In this document: piece by piece, positions 6,449 through 7,737 of the stretch
Position numbering within the stretch: the stretch's first letter is position 1
Layout of the letters: the number at the start of each line of letters is the position of its first letter
Assembly: GCA_029065305.1 (NCBI GenBank)
Contig: JAIEIQ010000305.1
Location: 1 to 7,737, forward strand
Direction of reading: 5' to 3'
Length of the DNA stretch: 7,737 nucleotides
Source of the DNA: Oscillospiraceae bacterium
GTDB lineage: Bacteria; Bacillota; Clostridia; Oscillospirales; Oscillospiraceae
Made by a program: the position numbers and the translations under genes
The notes under the pieces: model-generated
The model's database searches: none
What the model was told of the DNA's origin: nothing
Seen by the model: only the letters and a program-made list of their open reading frames with translations

Positions 6449-6477
6449 ATTATACGATACTTCCCCCGCAATTTCCA
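6449..6477 (-). promoter_or_regulatory. Sigma-A-type promoter for the Cys-rich/NhaC/CDF operon
   Basis: On the minus strand TGGAAA (6472-6477, 4/6 to consensus), a 17-nt spacer and a perfect TATAAT (6449-6454) are seen. The start would be near 6442, giving a 28-nt leader before the ATG at 6414. No other promoter is apparent before the two downstream genes, which are separated by 1 and 3 nt. Confidence 0.75.
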
Positions 6478-6508
6478 CACCGAAATAAATAATTTCAAAA
6501 ATTCGGTG
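6478..6508. repeat. Interrupted inverted repeat between the Cys-rich operon and spoVAD
   Basis: CACCGAA (6478-6484) and TTCGGTG (6502-6508) are perfect inverted 7-mers with 17 nt between, in an AT-rich stretch that itself contains GAAAT-N5-ATTTC (6482-6496). The left arm abuts the -35 of the minus-strand promoter. It may be a dyad operator or a weak hairpin. Confidence 0.4.
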
Positions 6509-6563
6509 AAAAATAAAGAAACCGCCGGGTTCTCCGGCAAACCACCTATGGAGGCGAATCAAT

Positions 6564-7571
6564 ATGCAAAACCGTTTGGGGCGGCAGACCCTCTCCCTGG
6601 CACGCCCCCCTGTCATCCTCTCCCACGCCGCCGTCGGCGGGCGTCAGGAGGGGGAGGGGCCTCTGGCCCACTGCTTCGACTGCCTCAGCGACGACAGCTT
6701 CTTCGGCGAGAAGACCTGGGAGAAGGCCGAGAGCGCCATGCAGAAAACCGCCCTGAGCAAGGCCCTGGAGAAGGCCACCCTCTCCCCGGAGGACCTGGAC
6801 TACGTCCTGGCCGGGGACCTCCTCAACCAGTGCATCGGCACCTCCTTCGGCCTCCGGGAGTTCGGCATCCCCTTCTACGGCCTCTACGGCGCCTGCTCCA
6901 CCATGGGGGAGTCCATCGCCCTGGCCTCCCTGCTCCTGTCCGGGGGGTGCGCGAATAAAATCGCGGCCATGACCTCCAGCCACTTCTGCACCGCCGAGCG
7001 CCAGTACCGGATGCCCGTGCCCTACGGGAGCCAGCGGACCCCCACCGCCCAGTGGACCGCAACGGCGGCGGGCTGCGTGGTTCTGGCCTCCCAGGGCGAG
7101 GGGCCCCGGATCACCGCCGTCACCTGCGGCAAGATCGTGGACAAGGGCGTCACCGACGCCAACAACATGGGCGCGGCCATGGCCCCCGCCGCCTACGACA
7201 CCCTCTCCGTCCACTTCGCGGCCACGGGCACCGGCCCCCAGGACTACGACTTGGTGGTCACCGGCGATTTGGGCGTCCTGGGCCACCGGATCGTCATGGA
7301 CCTCTTCGCCCAGGACGGGGTGGACATGGGCAAAAACTACCAGGACTGCGGGATGCTCCTCTATGACATCCAGGCCCAAGACATGCACGCCGGGGCCAGC
7401 GGCTGCGGGTGCGCGGCGTCGGTGCTGTGCGGGTATCTGCTGGGGCAGATGGAGGCCAACCACCTGCGCAAAATCCTCTTCGCCCCCACCGGGGCCCTGC
7501 TCTCCCCCACCTCCAGCTTCCAGGGGGAGAGCATCCCCAGCATCTGCCACGCGGTGGTTATCGAAAAATAG
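6564..7571 (+). CDS. spoVAD: Stage V sporulation protein AD, dipicolinate-binding SpoVA component
   Basis: SpoVAD is a thiolase-fold protein on the outer face of the spore inner membrane. It binds dipicolinic acid and, with the SpoVA channel, loads it during sporulation and releases it in germination. The 335 residues are full length and show strong family motifs: AGDLLNQ at 83-89, YGACSTMGES at 108-117 with Cys111 at the thiolase nucleophile position, SSHFCTAERQYR at 138-149, QRTPTAQWT at 157-165, NNMGAAMAPAA at 200-210, DYDLVVTGDLG at 227-237, DCGMLLYD at 261-268 and GASGCGCAASV at 277-287. GGAGG at 6550-6554 lies 9 nt before the ATG. spoVAE follows after 19 nt. Unusually, no spoVAC precedes it: the upstream neighbour is divergent. 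A forespore sigma-G or sigma-F promoter is expected, but I could not identify one with confidence. Confidence 0.96.
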   Translation: MQNRLGRQTLSLARPPVILSHAAVGGRQEGEGPLAHCFDCLSDDSFFGEKTWEKAESAMQKTALSKALEKATLSPEDLDYVLAGDLLNQCIGTSFGLREFGIPFYGLYGACSTMGESIALASLLLSGGCANKIAAMTSSHFCTAERQYRMPVPYGSQRTPTAQWTATAAGCVVLASQGEGPRITAVTCGKIVDKGVTDANNMGAAMAPAAYDTLSVHFAATGTGPQDYDLVVTGDLGVLGHRIVMDLFAQDGVDMGKNYQDCGMLLYDIQAQDMHAGASGCGCAASVLCGYLLGQMEANHLRKILFAPTGALLSPTSSFQGESIPSICHAVVIEK

Positions 7572-7590
7572 GAGAAGGAGAACGGTATGT

Positions 7591-7737
7591 ATGCAGTATC
7601 TCAACGCGTTCCTGTGCGGCGGCATCCTGTGTGCCATCGGGCAGATCTTCATCGACAGGACCAAGCTGACCCCTGCCCGCATTCTGACGGGGTTTGTGGT
7701 ATGCGGCGTATTCTTGGAGGCCATCGGTGTGTACGGG
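7591..7737 (+). CDS. spoVAE: Stage V sporulation protein AE (membrane SpoVA component), N-terminal fragment
   Basis: The first 49 codons are present before the window edge. They encode FLCGGILCAIGQIFID at 7-22, a first membrane segment, then KLTPARILTGFVVCGVFLEAIGVYG at 25-49, a second. The GG-IC-IGQ, D-KLTPA and G-LE-IG-Y pattern is that of SpoVAE (SpoVAEB), an integral membrane component of the dipicolinate channel. The ribosome site GGAGAAGGAG (7571-7580) follows directly on the spoVAD stop and is shared by two overlapping ATGs. The conserved frame uses the second, at 7591, 10 nt after the ribosome site. It is cotranscribed with spoVAD. Confidence 0.92.
   Translation, partial: MQYLNAFLCGGILCAIGQIFIDRTKLTPARILTGFVVCGVFLEAIGVYG

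Noticed and set aside
6505..6514. GGTGAAAAAT as a sigma-F-like -10 for spoVAD
   Set aside because: It approximates the sigma-F -10, but the sequence about 15 nt upstream (ATAAA) is a poor -35. No sigma-G pair was convincing either.
6524..6538. Small hairpin GCCGG-N5-CCGGC before the spoVAD ribosome site
   Set aside because: On the plus strand no T run follows. On the minus strand a T-rich stretch follows, but no gene reads in from that side within a plausible distance. The 5-bp stem is easily met by chance in GC-rich DNA.
6546..7724. 392-codon open frame on the minus strand
   Set aside because: It lies opposite spoVAD and spoVAE, both strongly identified. The product is repetitive in Gly, Val and Ala with no domain.
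1..7737. CRISPR array, tRNA, rRNA, transposon ends or prophage att sites
   Set aside because: I saw no regularly spaced repeats, cloverleaf-like sequences, transposase or integrase reading frames, or paired terminal inverted repeats.

Overview
The window looks like chromosomal DNA from a GC-rich, spore-forming Clostridia member, most plausibly a gut Oscillospiraceae relative such as the Flavonifractor/Pseudoflavonifractor group. The reasons are strongly G/C-biased third codon positions, AT-rich intergenic gaps with sigma-A-type promoters, strong GGAGG-type ribosome sites, and a spoVAD-spoVAE pair (forespore spoVA genes of spore-forming Firmicutes). The taxon is an inference from gene content and style only.

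Layout from left to right: (1) the first 16 codons of an unidentified minus-strand gene with its own extended -10 promoter; (2) a minus-strand membrane acyltransferase of the acyltransferase-3 (OafA/YrhL) type; (3) a minus-strand protein with a SprA-related/CJM1_0395-like C-terminal domain, carrying HENEH between two CxxC pairs, separated from the acyltransferase by a strong terminator; (4) a divergent intergenic region with back-to-back promoters; (5) nagA on the plus strand, ending at a near-perfect bidirectional terminator; (6) a convergent minus-strand operon of three tightly packed genes, read from right to left: a Cys-rich protein of unknown function, an NhaC-family antiporter and a cation diffusion facilitator (gaps of 1 and 3 nt); (7) a 149-nt AT-rich divergent region; (8) spoVAD and the start of spoVAE on the plus strand.

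Functionally the window is a set of separate small transcription units rather than one pathway. NagA feeds amino sugars into central metabolism. The three-gene operon probably handles cations (Na+/H+ or organic-ion exchange plus divalent metal efflux), and the Cys-rich protein may be a zinc-ribbon partner. SpoVAD/SpoVAE belong to the dipicolinate channel of the spore. No mobile element, CRISPR array, tRNA or rRNA is visible. All gaps between genes are shorter than 200 nt.

I do not see a clear new defence or biosynthetic system. The most interesting items are the HENEH/CxxC protein, the Cys-rich protein co-transcribed with two cation transporters, the repeat architecture of the nagA promoter, and spoVAD standing first in its transcription unit without spoVAC next to it.
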